Below, one piece after another: positions 45,801-57,519 of a DNA stretch of 64,000 nt. Both the position numbers and the translations under genes were made by a program. The notes below the pieces were generated by a model. It had not been told where the DNA came from. It saw nothing but the letters and a program-made list of their open reading frames with translations, and did no database searches. The DNA is from Apoderus coryli (taxonomy: Eukaryota > Arthropoda > Insecta > Coleoptera > Attelabidae): contig OU452202.1 in the NCBI GenBank assembly GCA_911728435.2, positions 27,011,135 to 27,075,134 of the forward strand, written 5' to 3'. Each line of letters opens with the position of its first letter. Position 1 is the stretch's first letter.

Positions 45801-48800
45801 AGAATTACTGGTACACAGATTGAGGAGTTGCCAGCCGGATTGTTTGCCAATATGGATAAGATATCGTATTTGTCGATTGACTTGAGTGGCAACTTGTTGA
45901 CGTCAATGTCGCCAGAAGTGTTTTATGGTAACAATACGGCGTGGGACAGTGTTGGGACGAAATTAGTTTCGGGTATGTAGTTAGTTTCTAGATTCCATTA
46001 ATGAAAAAACCGTGATTAATATCGCTATAAACTGCACATCAAATTAAAAAACATTGGTACCAATTTTTTGCTCATTTGCTACGAGATGTAACTTTGAAAC
46101 GAATAAACGGATCTTGTCAAGGTTTCTAGTAAGTATATTAAAGATAGGTTTTTGTACATTGCATTGATCTGATATTTCTGGATTTTGTGTGCGATCAGGT
46201 TTTCTATGATATATACAAGATGCTGAAAGAAGGTATGCCATTTTTATAATATTACCATGGAAACACTAGTTATATAAGGAATTTTCTTGGCAACATGTAG
46301 TGCTTTACTGGCAATGTGCCGTATGAACAGAGATAGGCTAGCTTTTAAGCTATGCGAACGAAAATGGTGTATGCTCTCCATGACAAAACGTTCACAAGTA
46401 ACAATAACAAAATTGTCAAAGTATTGTAGATAGGTAACAGAATGTCAAACTACTAGCGCCATCTCAATTTGCGTAGCCCTAGTTAAAAGATACATATATC
46501 TTTGCCATCCTTTTAAAAGGAGAGTGGCTGTATTTGTGTTAATATTTGTTAAAAATTAACAGCTGATAGAGTTAATTAAATTAAATAAACAGTGTCTGAA
46601 GCTTAAGTAACAAAAACAAACATAATTATCATTTTATACAGAGTAAAAAACTAGTACTTAATTTCGTATATGTATTTAATTTAATACTTTGTGGGCCCAC
46701 CTCGTACTCGCAGCAATTCTGAAGGAAGGTAACACACGTATGACTCTCAGAGAAGATCGATTTACGGTGGTGTCCACTAGTACCGTTAGATGACGTCTCC
46801 AGGAGCGAGGTCTACATGCAAGCCTATCCACCGACTTTATAGAAGAACTAGAGCTCAATCTCAATTAAACTGGGGAATATAAAACCTAGACACGTATTTG
46901 GCGGTGGAGGTGTAACTTTTTTTGGGGGAGTAATGACGAATGGAAAGCCCGATTTGATAATTATCCCTTAAAATTTTGATTTGATAGTTTTATTGGCGAA
47001 GACGACAGTGATCGTCTACACAGAACTTGAATCTCCCATCCCATCAAGAGAGAATGATGTTAGTGGGATAAACTCGCTTGCTATGTCACCGAATATAAAT
47101 GTGATTGAATTAATTGGTGATTGAATTAATTGGTGATTGATGTCAGGAAGAACAGGAGAAAGGGATTATTACAAACTTGCATAGTATGCCGAGAAGGACA
47201 GCAGAATTGGTGCGAGGTGAGCCCATGATATATTGAACCCCTAATATACAAATTTTGATTTTTTAACGAATTAACGTTATGAAATCTTCTAACTATTTCA
47301 GTATCAATGTATTTGTCTAAACTTTAATATTTGGCACTTTCTACTTGTATTCAACACAAACGTTGACTTCCACAGTTTTATTATCAGCTTTAATCATCTC
47401 TCGCATCAATCTCACCGACGACGATTTGAAAAGTGTTTCTCTCTAATATGATCCAAAAGCAACAAAAGCTTTTGTGTGTTTTCTTAACCGTCTTGTCATT
47501 CATTTATCTCGGTGTTGAGATTTTTTTCCCTACTTCGACTTATTCTCTCTATTTAAACGGTTTGGCCGAAGATAAAGTAACTGGGCAAAGTACGTAAGCC
47601 GAATGGGAAGAATTCAACTGGGTAGGTATATCAAAACGATTTTCCTTGCAATGTCACAATTTACCTACTATTATTATGGAAGCATTAGTTGGAAATAATA
47701 GATAGATAGCACACAATGTACAATCAGATGAAATCTCTCTATGTGAATGTACCAAGGGCTTTTAACAAGGTAAAATCTTCATAATGTTTCTGTAGATAGA
47801 GGAAGCGAAAGAGAGAGTTAGGTGGTTAGCATAGCGTTAACATTTAAAATCATTAGAATAAATGGAAACATAGTTGCTTTAATACGGAGTAAGTTAAAGC
47901 TCTTGAGATGGAAATATCATTTTGAGAGAGCTTATTAATATTATCTTAGATATCGTTTCAGCAAGTCATTTAGGATATTTTAATTATTAAACTGGTGCTA
48001 TTTAATTGGCTGTTACACATCCGACCAAAGGTTGAGAAAATAACTAGCAGACAGAATAAAAAATTAAGTTAATTATTTCTTGTGGGACAGACGGGTCTTA
48101 TCTGGGATGGTATCTTCTAGAAGAAGCGTCTTTCAACGACATTCTCTTAGCCTCCTTATGTTCTGTATCTTTCAAAATGTTTGTTTTAGATGTCGTCGTC
48201 TTCGAGTTTTAACGACTGTAAGCTGAGTTGATATCGGCTAGTAAACGGTTAAAAGCCGGGTGGCCTCGGGAGCTGATGGAGTTTATTTATGTATTCATCT
48301 AGGGGCCAAGCCAATTATGTATTGCCTGTTCACGCTAGATGTCGCCAAAAACATCTCTCTCTCTCTCTCTATTTTATTTTTGTACAACTGAATTAAGAAA
48401 AAAATTCTAGATTCATTTATCTGGTTTTCTTTTCCAATAATCTCATTTGGTTTTTATAAAACGAACGACAATAAGTAAGACACGTGAAAAAAAAGTAGCA
48501 CGTTTTACCTAAAATCAGCTCGGGTTCAGCCACCGAAAATCATTTCCTGTAGCTGAATCTCCAGTTTAAATAATAGCTCAAATTTAGGACTGAGTAATCC
48601 GTCAAAAACAGATGACAGCTCATTTTGATCGATCAAATATAATGTAACGAATGTGCTATAGAACATCGCCTTTACTGTATATTTTTCGCTGACACTTTTG
48701 ATTACATTTATATGAATTTTTTTTGGTTGAATGAATGAATATATGTCGTGAAAAAAACACTTCATTTCTATACATTTATTCTCGTTATTGTTTTGGTAAG

Positions 48801-50761
48801 AACTTCTGGCAGTTGTAACAAGTAGTCGATGACAGGAAATTAATAGCAATCAGAAAATAGGTAGATTATTTTAAATTCGTCGGGATAATTTATAAAGTAG
48901 TTATAAATACGTAGGAATAGGTTGATTCTCCAAAATAGGGCAAAACAAGACCTTAATTTAAAAAATCATAGTTCATTAAAAATCGTATATTTATTTTTAT
49001 CTAAAAAGTTGTTACGGTCACACTTATTTTTATTTATTGTTAAAATTTCTACGAAATAGCCTCTTCTAATTTAATTTTTGTATTGCCAGATAAAGAAAAT
49101 AAAAATATATATACAGGGTGGGCCAATGAAAACGAAACAGAAGCTCTTTCGACTAACTAAAAGAAATTTTTGGAAAAGTTCTTGGACATGTCGATATCGT
49201 TTGGCTAAAAGCACATTTTTGGCAAAATTGGAATTTTTGTTGTACGTACCCTCTTGCAGGGGTGAGTATTACCTCCGGAATTTAAATAGGGAAAATAGGT
49301 CGAGCATATTACAGAAATTTTGATTTTCTTGACAAACCTGTTTTGTCTCAAATTGATTAATCCGTTTAAAAATTTTATATCAAATTTTCACAATGTAGCG
49401 CGCAAGATTTATCTAAGACCTCGATGTTTCTAATAAAACAGATCAAGCTTGTAATAATTCTCGTAAATAGTTTTTGGAAATCCACTTCTAACAAAAATTA
49501 TAGTTTAAGAGGATTGTCTTTAGAGAGTCGAATCGCGAAATGAATATGACTCAGGAACATTATCAGCGGGAGCAGATATCTGTAAATCACAGCAAAACCA
49601 AAATTCTACAATTCACTCAAAAACTGAAGCTAATCTGTTTAATTTCACATTCTTTCGATGGATACAAATTTTATTTCTTGTTTTTAGTTAAAACACGTAC
49701 AAATAGTCATATTGTACAGCAATTTACTTCTTCATTAACAATGCTGCTGCGCTGGTGCATTATTAGAAATAATATGTATGCTGTTGTGTAAACAACAAAG
49801 TGGAATATTCTATGAGATATGTATTTTTAGCAATTTTCATTGGCTTAACAAATTTACTGGTATACCAAAATAGAAACTGTTGTGTGAGGGTGATTGGTTT
49901 TCATGTCTAACTAACCATGTTTTTAATTAATATTGAATAGGATGTTTATATAATGTCCTGTTCAATTTATTTGTATATTTCACAAAACTCATAATATTTG
50001 TTCTTTTGGGTATTTAATTGAATTTTGTACTACAAAAAGTTATCATTTTTAAGAGGTTTGCAGCACTTTAATCTGTATAAAAAATTGGAAAAACTAAAAG
50101 ACAGGCATACGATAACTGTATGTCTAAAAATAAACAAAAGAATATAATATGGGCGCTAATTAATTTTGAAAGAAATTCTTATAAAAATAAAACAGATGAA
50201 CCATCTTTACCCGCTACAGATTACAATCGTTATTTTTCTTCAATTATCAAATATTGTTGATGCTTTACAGGTTTCTTGAGAAGTGCAGAGTGAATGATGT
50301 CTGAATAGTATTCCTCAATCTTCGCTATCCTTTTGGTTTTGTCACAGAGAGTGAATGACGACATTGTTGGTGTTTAACAAACCGAAAAAAATATTGAAAA
50401 TTCAACCGCAAAAACTCATTTCACATTCCTATTTCCAGGTGGTCTGGTCCTCACCAACAATCCATTCCATTGCGGTTGTCATTTGGCCTGGCTGGGGCAT
50501 TGGTTACGTAGATGGACCAGAGAAAGTGTACAAGCGCACAATGGGCTCGTTGAATCATCGCTGAGTGTGTACCAATACATAAAAGAGGCCACATGCATAG
50601 ACATTGGCACAGGAGCAATCCTGCCCATAGTGCATCTACCGCCAGAAGAAATGAATTGTCACGCTAGTGCACTTAGCAGCCGAGCAGGGCAACATGCGAC
50701 CATGCAAAGACCATTTCTGTTTGTTTTGTTGGTTGTTATTGTTGTGAATTTCTGGTATTAA
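33724..50761 (+). CDS. chp: Chaoptin-like GPI-anchored leucine-rich-repeat adhesion protein
   Basis: Complete five-exon gene: 33724-33898, 38531-38678, 39686-39796, 42992-45972, 50439-50761. All introns are GT-AG and phases 1, 2, 2, 1 agree, giving 1245 residues; Drosophila chaoptin is about 1315. Chaoptin is a photoreceptor-surface homophilic adhesion protein needed for rhabdomere microvilli. A signal peptide (MLLVWTALLLRLVHS) precedes a Cys-rich N-cap (NCAFNSMCTC...VSC). About 40 leucine-rich repeats follow, then a C-terminal cysteine cap starting NPFHCGCHLAWLGHWLRRW, and the chaoptin-like end EEMNCHASALSS. A hydrophobic tail (PFLFVLLVVIVVNFWY) with no cytoplasmic part indicates a GPI-attachment signal. 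A TGTTTCAG acceptor at 33711-33718, six bases before the ATG, implies an upstream untranslated exon. Family is firm; orthology to chp against a close insect paralogue is likely, not proven. Confidence 0.88.
33899..37032. other. chaoptin-like intron 1, left part
   Basis: Holds a fragment of the tRNA-containing repeat at 33955-34040 (GCACAGGGAA...TATTGTGAACGC, matching 8419-8444) close to the exon 1 donor, and a TACAGGGTGTCC word at 35091. Otherwise AT-rich without features. Confidence 0.5.
33955..34040 (+). repeat. 5' fragment of the tRNA-containing repeat (copy 3)
   Basis: ACATTTTAC...GCACAGGGAA, TATTGTGAACGC and AATTTGAG match the start of the copy at 8405. The later blocks and the tRNA-like part are absent. 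Confidence 0.55.
37033..37860 (+). pseudogene. Decayed mariner/Tc1-superfamily DDE transposase in chaoptin-like intron 1
   Basis: The first 95 codons (37033-37317) are open and contain a helix-turn-helix region ending SIQRIVKDRKFHPYKINFLH. After a stop the frame continues DSFDRRMQFYELISERIINN (family pattern DxxxRLxFCEIMxxRI). Further decayed pieces follow: QQDVKYPHYTCAICQYLVD (QQDGAPxHY pattern) and HLKTGIYKSEPASLDDLRLR at the C-terminus. The catalytic middle is lost. It is the best preserved member of this transposase family in the window. Confidence 0.75.
37861..38530. other. chaoptin-like intron 1, right part
   Basis: AT-rich, no recognised feature up to the exon 2 acceptor. Confidence 0.45.
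38531..38678 (+). CDS. chp: chaoptin-like, coding exon 2
   Basis: Acceptor TTGTTTCAG; donor GTAAGA, ending in phase 2. Encodes GLPEGTSISQLEVTG and the first leucine-rich repeat (ALILTNNRLQHV). Confidence 0.88.
38679..39685. other. chaoptin-like intron 2
   Basis: About 1 kb, no recognised feature. Confidence 0.5.
39686..39796 (+). CDS. chp: chaoptin-like, coding exon 3
   Basis: Acceptor TTTCAG, donor GTAAGT. A short exon of 111 bp (37 codons, in phase) encoding LTSLDLSFNQLDVLP and LRNLQWINLHG, about one and a half leucine-rich repeats. Confidence 0.88.
39797..42991. other. chaoptin-like intron 3
   Basis: About 3.2 kb. Contains a LINE relic (listed separately). The remaining DNA is AT-rich with no supported feature; a polypyrimidine run precedes the exon 4 acceptor. 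Confidence 0.5.
40130..40620 (+). pseudogene. Non-LTR retrotransposon relic in chaoptin-like intron 3
   Basis: Plus-strand frames read DMEFRINKCAIVRLKNGTPI (the FGLDKCA...KKGK pattern after the RT active site), then ALKYTIVELHKLDMRSRKMMTLHRSHRP and PRLYTSHHMEDEET. The latter matches the WTxEEIxxLDxxTRKLLTMHxxxHPxADVDRLYxPRxEGGRGL pattern of LINE reverse transcriptases. Stops and frameshifts show it is dead. Confidence 0.7.
42992..45972 (+). CDS. chp: chaoptin-like, coding exon 4 (LRR array)
   Basis: A single exon of 2981 bp carrying most of the leucine-rich repeats (LxxLxLxxNxL units of about 24 residues). It is open throughout, with acceptor TTCGCAG and donor GTATGT. Asn-x-Ser/Thr sites are frequent, as expected for a secreted glycoprotein. 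Confidence 0.93.
46690..47222 (+). pseudogene. Decayed Tc1-like transposase in chaoptin-like intron 4
   Basis: Plus-strand frames give, in order, TLREDRFTVVSTSTVR, stop, RLQERGLHASLST (the VSxxTVRRRLxExGLHARRP linker), FGGGGVTFFGGVMTNGKPDL (the FGGGSVMVWGGISxxGRTDL block), LAMSPNINVIEL (the PxxSPDLNPIEHxWD block), and a terminal LHSMPRRTAELVRGEPMIY followed by a stop (the LxxSMPRRxxxVxxARGGxTxY end). Several frame changes are needed. Confidence 0.7.
49112..49330 (+). repeat. Interspersed repeat, CAGGGTGGGCCAATGAAAA family
   Basis: Starts TACAGGGTGGGCCAATGAAA followed by CGAAACAG, and shares further blocks (TTCTTGGACATGTCG, TTGGCAAAATTGGAATTTTTG) with 51218-51420 and, inverted, with 63180-63310. 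Non-coding; a MITE-like family. The right end of this copy was not located. Confidence 0.6.
50439..50761 (+). CDS. chp: chaoptin-like, last coding exon
   Basis: Acceptor TATTTCCAG. Encodes the C-terminal LRR cap with four spaced cysteines, a linker, and the hydrophobic GPI signal, ending with TAA at 50759-50761. Confidence 0.9.
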
Positions 50762-50795
50762 GGGTGCACAGAAAAATGTATGGAGTTAGTGTGTG

Positions 50796-51064
50796 TACAG
50801 GGTTTGTCACTATTGAAACAATTTCATTTTTTATTTATTTGGTCTATTGCGCAAATATGAAACTAGTTTGTGAACGATAAGACCAAAACCGTCAAAATTC
50901 ACGTTCTAGTGAAGTCGACACTTACGTCTACAAACTTTCTTTCATTAAATTCAAATTTTGACTGTTTAATGATAGACTACAAAAGTTACTTTATAACAGA
51001 AGTTTCATTAATTTTCTTAAGTTCACATTTCTCAATAGGCAAGTGGCCACGGACGCACCCTGTA
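50796..51064. mobile_element. Small MITE in the chaoptin-like 3' flank
   Basis: Ends TACAGGGT (50796-50803) and ACCCTGTA (51057-51064) are inverted repeats with TA at both outer edges; total about 265 bp, non-coding. It starts 35 bp after the chaoptin-like stop codon. Confidence 0.55.
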
Positions 51065-51074
51065 TAATTATGTA

Positions 51075-51090
51075 AATAAAAAAGAATAAA
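51075..51090 (+). terminator. Candidate polyadenylation signals of the chaoptin-like gene
   Basis: AATAAA at 51075-51080 and again at 51085-51090. They are the first canonical signals I find after the stop codon at 50761, and lie just beyond the MITE. Confidence 0.5.
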
Positions 51091-51217
51091 ATGTTTGTGT
51101 TGATGTAAATACATATTTACTTTAATTCTATTGGCATGACTGTGCATACATCAAGTAAACTGGACACGTTATGTACTAATTAAAATGTACAATATATGCA
51201 GAGCGTTTAGAATTATA

Positions 51218-51815
51218 TACAGTGTGGTCTAATGAAAAGGAAACAGGCGATTTCGAGTACCTATGTAATGTAGGTATGTTTTCAAAAAAATTCTTGGACG
51301 TGTCGGTTTTGTTTCCGACGGGGAAATGTTTTGACAAAATTGGAATTTTTGTAGTTTGTACTCCCTTGGTGGGATGATTTTCACCTACAGAATTCAAATA
51401 AGGAAACTAGGTATGTAATTTGATTCTCTTGACATTGCTTTTGTTTTTTTTTTTAATTATTAGTCGATTCTTTTAGGGATTTTATACACATTTTTCATAG
51501 TGTAGTCAATCAAAAAACGATTTTACTTGCTTTTTATAATTTACTTTTTAGTATAGTACTCATATAGTATCTACTACAGCAGTGATAAATAAGTGATTTA
51601 TCACCATTTAGTATCTGGCAGTATTGTTTCAGATTATTATTTTGATCAAAATGGTTTATATAACTTTGGATCGATACTCTTTATCGATAAATGAAACTTC
51701 TTATGAATGCGGTAGGTGTGCTGACATTACAGTACAGTTGTTTAATGAATGAAATCCGGATTAACATGTGAGAATACGACAATTTCCTGTTTGAATTTCA
51801 TTGGGCTACCCTCTA
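51218..51815. mobile_element. MITE-like element, CAGGGTGGCCCAATGAAAA family, about 0.6 kb
   Basis: Left end TACAGTGTGGTCTAATGAAA; right end, inverted, TAGAGGGTAGCCCAATGAAA. Internal blocks match the copy at 49112. The outer flanks carry an 11-bp direct repeat CAGAGCGTTTA at 51199-51209 and 51818-51828. Non-coding. Confidence 0.55.
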
Positions 51816-51829
51816 TACAGAGCGTTTAC

Positions 51830-54800
51830 AAGTAAGATTTTAATAATGATTGCTGAAGATTTTTTTTATATAAAAAATCTGCTGAAAACGTTTCTTTTCC
51901 AAGATACAAGAGTGTTTAGTGTCTCTTTTTTTTCTATATTTTTTAAATATTTCAGACACAGAGATCTCCACACAAAATTTATGACATCCTATTTTTCAAG
52001 AAAAAGGCACACCACTAAGTTTCTTCGAATTAGAACAAATTTTTGGAAATAATAAAAGGTAATGTTGAACGAGGTTCAGTTTGTAATTTTTTGTTCATTT
52101 ATTAGATTTTGAGTAGGTATTAACTAAAAATAAGTTTTGGATGAAATTAAATAATTTGTTACATTATAGATGGAAATGGAATGGAAAAATGAGTACCGAG
52201 TTGTAAACTAAAATGTGTTTTTTGTTTTGGGAATATTTTCGAAAATCTTTACAATTTTCTTATAATATTTTAGATTCTTTCCCGCACAAGATATCAATTA
52301 ACAATGATGTTGTTTTCTAATTTTTAATTTATACACAATCTAGGAAAATATTTGATGATTCCATTGTATCAGAAGAATATTTTATTGATTATAGTCTGTT
52401 TCGTTTCGGTTAACGCTCGTGTATTAATAACCGTGATTACATGATCGTTGCATAATATACTATTATGTTGCTAGTATTTCTTTTAGACATCCAAAACGGT
52501 GTACATATCTCATTTTAAGTTAAATTATTATACACATAAAGGTATTTTCTACTAATAGTATGTTGATTTCCAAAAGTTTTTGCGAGAAAACTATAACTTA
52601 TTTTAATATCTCCATTCTGTTTTATTGTTGTTTTGTTCACATAAGTAATGTATAAAGTTTCCTTGTCACAACAGTTAATAATTTTGTTAGGAATCGAGTT
52701 ATAAATTCTAAATAATCTTTGTTGTAATAATGGATATTGCATCGTCTGCGAAACATGATGATAAAATAAGCATGAGGTGATAGGTAAACGTGTATAATTT
52801 TTTGCTAAAAGTGAATAGAAATTTAATTTTGATGTATAGATTTTTCTTTTTGATTTTGAAAAGTTTAGCGATAACAAAAAAAAAACAGCTTTATGTCGGT
52901 TTGGTTATACAGCAAGAAGAGCTAGGCTAGACACTACTAAGGAAATTAGTTTCACGACAACCTGTGATTCAGCTGAAGTAAGAAGGATAAAGAATATTTT
53001 TCCTTTTCCATTCAAAACAAAAATTTTTTTATATTATTAGTTTTCTCATAAGAACTTTTGGTAAATATAAAGTTGTTATTTATTTTTAACTTGTATATAT
53101 GTCCATATACAATAAAATAATAAACATAGAGAATGTGTTAGTTTATTATGTCGCGTTTTATTTCCCATATAAATTGAATCCCCTATTTATTTTTCAATAC
53201 AAAATATCTGACAATAGATACGTAGGTATTACACTGCATTTTTCAAAAGTTATTTCTTTTGATTTTCTTCACAAGGTTTCAGATTTGCTTGTATTATTCC
53301 TTTTATTACTTCATTTAATTGAGCATTTTGATCATAGTGACATGTATTTATAACTATATAATCCAAGCACCTTACAAATACCTTTACAATCCTAAAGGAT
53401 AAGGAAATAATATCATTACATACTAACTCAAAAGTTTCTCATATCACAATTGCAATGCGTTAACATTAAAATATTATACAAACAAGTCAAGGGTTAAAGC
53501 TTGGCTTTTCGGCAATTATTAAAATCAAAAAATTTCAGGAGCCTGACACTGAATATACCTAAATCCGAGCGAACAAGATGATTAGAATGAACGAATGCGT
53601 AGAGAGTAAACAAAATATTTTTAAGAAGTAAATTCAATAGATATATTGATATATCAATATAAACTCTCTTTTGAGGTTCTCTGTAGTATAACGATCTTTT
53701 TTAGTTAATATCAAAAAATTGTTGACAATAGTGGTATTACCTTTTTTTTTTTTCACAAACTATCTTCAGACTCTCTCTTTAATGAAATACACTGAAGGGA
53801 GCGTTATAATTGTAGGCATTTCGTATAGTTCGACCAAAGGTTTGACCTAGAAAATATAAAATACCTACTTTATTTAAACTGCAAGGTAACATGAGTTTAG
53901 GTACTAAATTTGTTTACTACTATCGTTCGGTTTTATCAATTTAACATGAGAAATATAAAACGCATTGTTTGCTTTCCATTTCCAATTAGTATAATATATA
54001 AAAATAAGATAGGGAATCAAAGTCTAATTAAACAAAATGAATTTTGTGATAAATTTAATTAGTCCTCAAATACGTTTCGGAAATATAAACTTGCTAATAA
54101 TATATGCAGTAGCTACTAATTTAAAATCATTCAGAATTCAATTCAAATTCTGTACTGTATTTAAATCATGTTTTTCCTGCCTCTAATAGTTGGTCACTTA
54201 CCTTACATGATGAGTATTTTACTGCAACTAGGTTGAAAGATGAAAAGTTTCATTGACCAATTACAGTGAAAGGATGGTGCAGTTCTAATAATTTTAAACA
54301 TTACAGAAATATTTTGAAATCCGATATATGTATAGAGAAATAGAGCATGTTTTGTTTTTAAATATACACCTTTAGCACAGCATACATATGCTAACACAGA
54401 ATTTATCCAGAAGTATTATTGTTTCTATAAATTTACTTTGTGATTGAAAGAAATAAACTACAAGATATTTTTAAATTAATACCAAATAATACATATATAA
54501 TACCAAATAATACATATATATATATATACCTACATCCCTATTACAAAATGTACGATAAAACAATACACCAGCATCATTGCTTTATTTTTGTTTCACCGAC
54601 AAATAAGATAAATCGAGCCTTTTCTGACAAATGCTACATCTGCACTGCAACTCTAAATAGCACCGTAACGGCTATATTATTACCAATTTAACTTTGTTGA
54701 AAAGGTTACTTCAATTGGTATCGTTTTCTTAGAATCGTGTTCTAGTTTTATATGAAACCTGCTAGCGATAGCATGATGAATTGCTTCTCAGTCGTAATTA

Positions 54801-56569
54801 TATAATAATTTATATAGGTATTAATTACAAAATATTGAAACATATTTATGTTCAATATTATAATTTTAATTAAATACATTAAAAAACACTTTTATTTTAT
54901 ATATTATTTACACAATAATTTGGTCGATCTTCTATTTTCTCTCATTTACTATCAGTTTTCCAAGTACCTATTGTCGCCTAAATACACTCCCTGACAAATA
55001 TATCCTATACCTATGTAGGTATTTTATTTTAAGTCATTTTTATTCTATTTTTTAAACTTGTTGAGTTTTAATTGCTAGAGTATTTAGAGAGATAAAACAA
55101 TGAAAACATATTATGAATACACAGTATTATACAACCTTTAACTTAAACTTGTCAAGCAATAATAACTATGAAAATCTTGGTTAAAATATTGTTAAAAGTT
55201 TGAGCTGTCGACTAAGGAAATGGAATAATTTAAACGTTCCTGGCACATAATTGTTCTAAGATTGTTTTCTATGAATTTGAGTTATGAGATTGCTCTTTTC
55301 CCCATGCGTTTATCATACAAACTCAATATATATGTCCTACTTCGACATTTCGATGGGTATCATCTACCTTTTTTTCCCTGAGAAATCTATACATTTGTAG
55401 CACCTTGCTAAGTGATTTCATCTTCTAGGCTAAAAAATCAAGATGTACTTATACCTATGTATTTTAGTTTTTTTTATGTTTGTTAGTTAGTAACAATCGA
55501 GCTACAGCATACATAATATCTTCATACTGTATACCTTCATATTTATAAAACACTCCACTTAAAATTTAATGGGCCTTCTTCAAAACACCATCATAAAATA
55601 TAACGTGTATGGCATAATATAATTTTTGCACGACGACACTTATGCCGCTTTTAATATAAGTGGCAACTTGTGATAAATTTTACGTCAGCGCAATAAGTTA
55701 AGTACTTACAATGTAACTAAAATGTCGAGCATAATAATTCATTTGCCTTAACACTTTACGTATGGTCTTGATGACTCCATAAAAGTGTTTTTTGCTCACA
55801 TTATCCCGTAGCTCCCTTGAGCTGTTAGAAAATTTACAACTTGATACTGTAAGAGACGGAATATTAGAGACTGCAATATATAACTTAAAACACATTGACT
55901 TCAAGAATCTATAAAAGACTGGAGAACTACAGTGAGAGCTTACTCTAAAAAATGCAAGTATTTTGAATGCCTCAAAAGAGAGTTTATATTTCATGTATCA
56001 TATTAAGAAAGAGGTTGACTTCTATATCGTTCAAAGTCCATTTCGTCATGTAAATTGCTCCAGAATGGCCGCATTATTGACATACACTTTAGATTTGATC
56101 TATCTCCATAAAAAAATTTTAATGAATTTAAAATTATTTGAATGACCTTTTAAATATAAATAATTATCAAAAACACGTCAGCATACAAGCATGTGATGTA
56201 ATATTTTTGTTTTGATTTATAATAATAAATGTATTTGTATTGATAAAATAGAATTGGAATACAATAATTATATTGTAAATGACATAGATTTTAGCTACTG
56301 TGTATAGCATTGTTTAAATTAAATGAATAAATGATGCTAAAATAAGTAAGTACATATTAGTTTATATTATTAATAAATCTTGTCCAATAACTGCGGGAAA
56401 TTGATGGAAGCGATATGTTGTTTTTTTTTACTTGAACCATTACTTGTAAATGAGTTTTTCGATAATAGTACCTAATCTACGTACACATGCGTAATTTTAC
56501 CATAAAACAATGTAGCCCACCCTTGGAAAAATTGCTGTTCTTATTATTTAGAAAATATGTTTTAATGGT
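51830..56569. other. Intergenic, no gene seen
   Basis: About 4.7 kb of very AT-rich DNA. It includes a palindrome TATATTGATATATCAATATA near 53642 and a duplicated AATACCAAATAATACATATA near 54480-54520. Open frames up to 120 codons here are AT-driven and show no family signature. Confidence 0.45.
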
Positions 56570-56752
56570 TGGTGAGTTCTTGCCAGAAGGTCGTACGATC
56601 AATAGAAAATATTTCCTTGAAGTTATGCGTCGCGTCGTTTGCGTGAAGTAATGCGAAAAAAATACCGGAATTTATGGCAAACCAATTCACGGCCTTTGCA
56701 TCACGTTAATGCTCCTGCTCACATATTGTCACTTTTTTGAACAAACCTCGTA
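56570..56752 (+). pseudogene. Mariner transposase fragment with right terminal repeat
   Basis: Reads GEFLPEGRTINRKYFLEVMRR (the HxEFLPxGxTVNxxYYLEVLRRL block), then in another frame LREVMRKKYRNLWQTN and HHVNAPAHI (the HHDNAPAHT block, with the second Asp position as V). It ends CTTTTTTGAACAAACCTCGTA, close to the terminal repeat of the element at 13113-13695. The left end was not found. Confidence 0.65.
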
Positions 56753-57519
56753 GATGATATTATACAAGTGATATGAAAAACTAAAGAACAGTAGATCCTA
56801 GTTTCACTTATTTTATTATATGAACACAATGAAAAATAAAATAAAAAAGAATGGAAGAAAATTAATACAGCATAGAACTACATTTTTCTGTTTATTTTCA
56901 TACAGGTGCCAAGATTTTTCGTAGGGACATATTAAATTGTCACGCTCAACACCAGTTAGAGCCTTGTGTACGTAATTACGTAGATAGATACACTCGTAGT
57001 ATCGCTATATATACTACACGTCTCAACATATATTATGAAGGTGTATGGAACAATGCACCTTTTCGAGTTTTGAAATGTTCATTCAAAAACGACAACAATA
57101 TTATGGAAAGAGATGGGAAAAACATCAAGCAAATTTGCTAGAACCAATTTGAAAAGTAAAAATATAAACAACAGTACTTTAGATGTGTAAAAGAATAAAT
57201 AAAAATTCCAATTTTCTGCGCTTGCTTTCAGGCCAACTTGTTTGGGTAACCGAACAATCACTTATTCTGCTTTCGCAAACAATTCTTCATTACTTTCTTT
57301 TGCGGCATACTGAGATGGAAACGTTATAAACCGTTGGGGTTTTAATATATTTGTTTAACGTTTATTTGACAAAAGGAAAAATAAAGCGCGTACATTTTGT
57401 AAAAATTACTTTTTCGGTGTATTTTCTGATTCATAACAAATAACTATTAAAGATAGTTTTTATATGCATTTGTTCGTAGCGCATAATAATTATTACAGCT
57501 CAATATTTGGATATGTTGC
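56753..57519. other. Intergenic, no gene seen
   Basis: AT-rich; nothing supported. Confidence 0.4.

Larger units (their letters stand above)
45973..50438. other. chaoptin-like intron 4
   Basis: About 4.5 kb. Holds a Tc1 relic (46690-47222), a TTGGTGATTGAATTAA tandem pair near 47110-47140, a short CT tract near 48353-48371, and a TACAGGGTGGGCCAATGAAAA-type repeat end at 49112. No nested gene seen. Confidence 0.5.

Noticed and set aside
46676..46864. Minus-strand frame resembling a Tc1 N-terminus
   Set aside because: The plus strand gives a longer, correctly ordered Tc1 match that continues to the C-terminus; the minus reading is a shadow.
52515..52877. 120-codon minus-strand frame as a gene
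   Set aside because: AT-driven composition (Lys, Asn, Ile, Tyr, Ser), no domain, no splice or start context.
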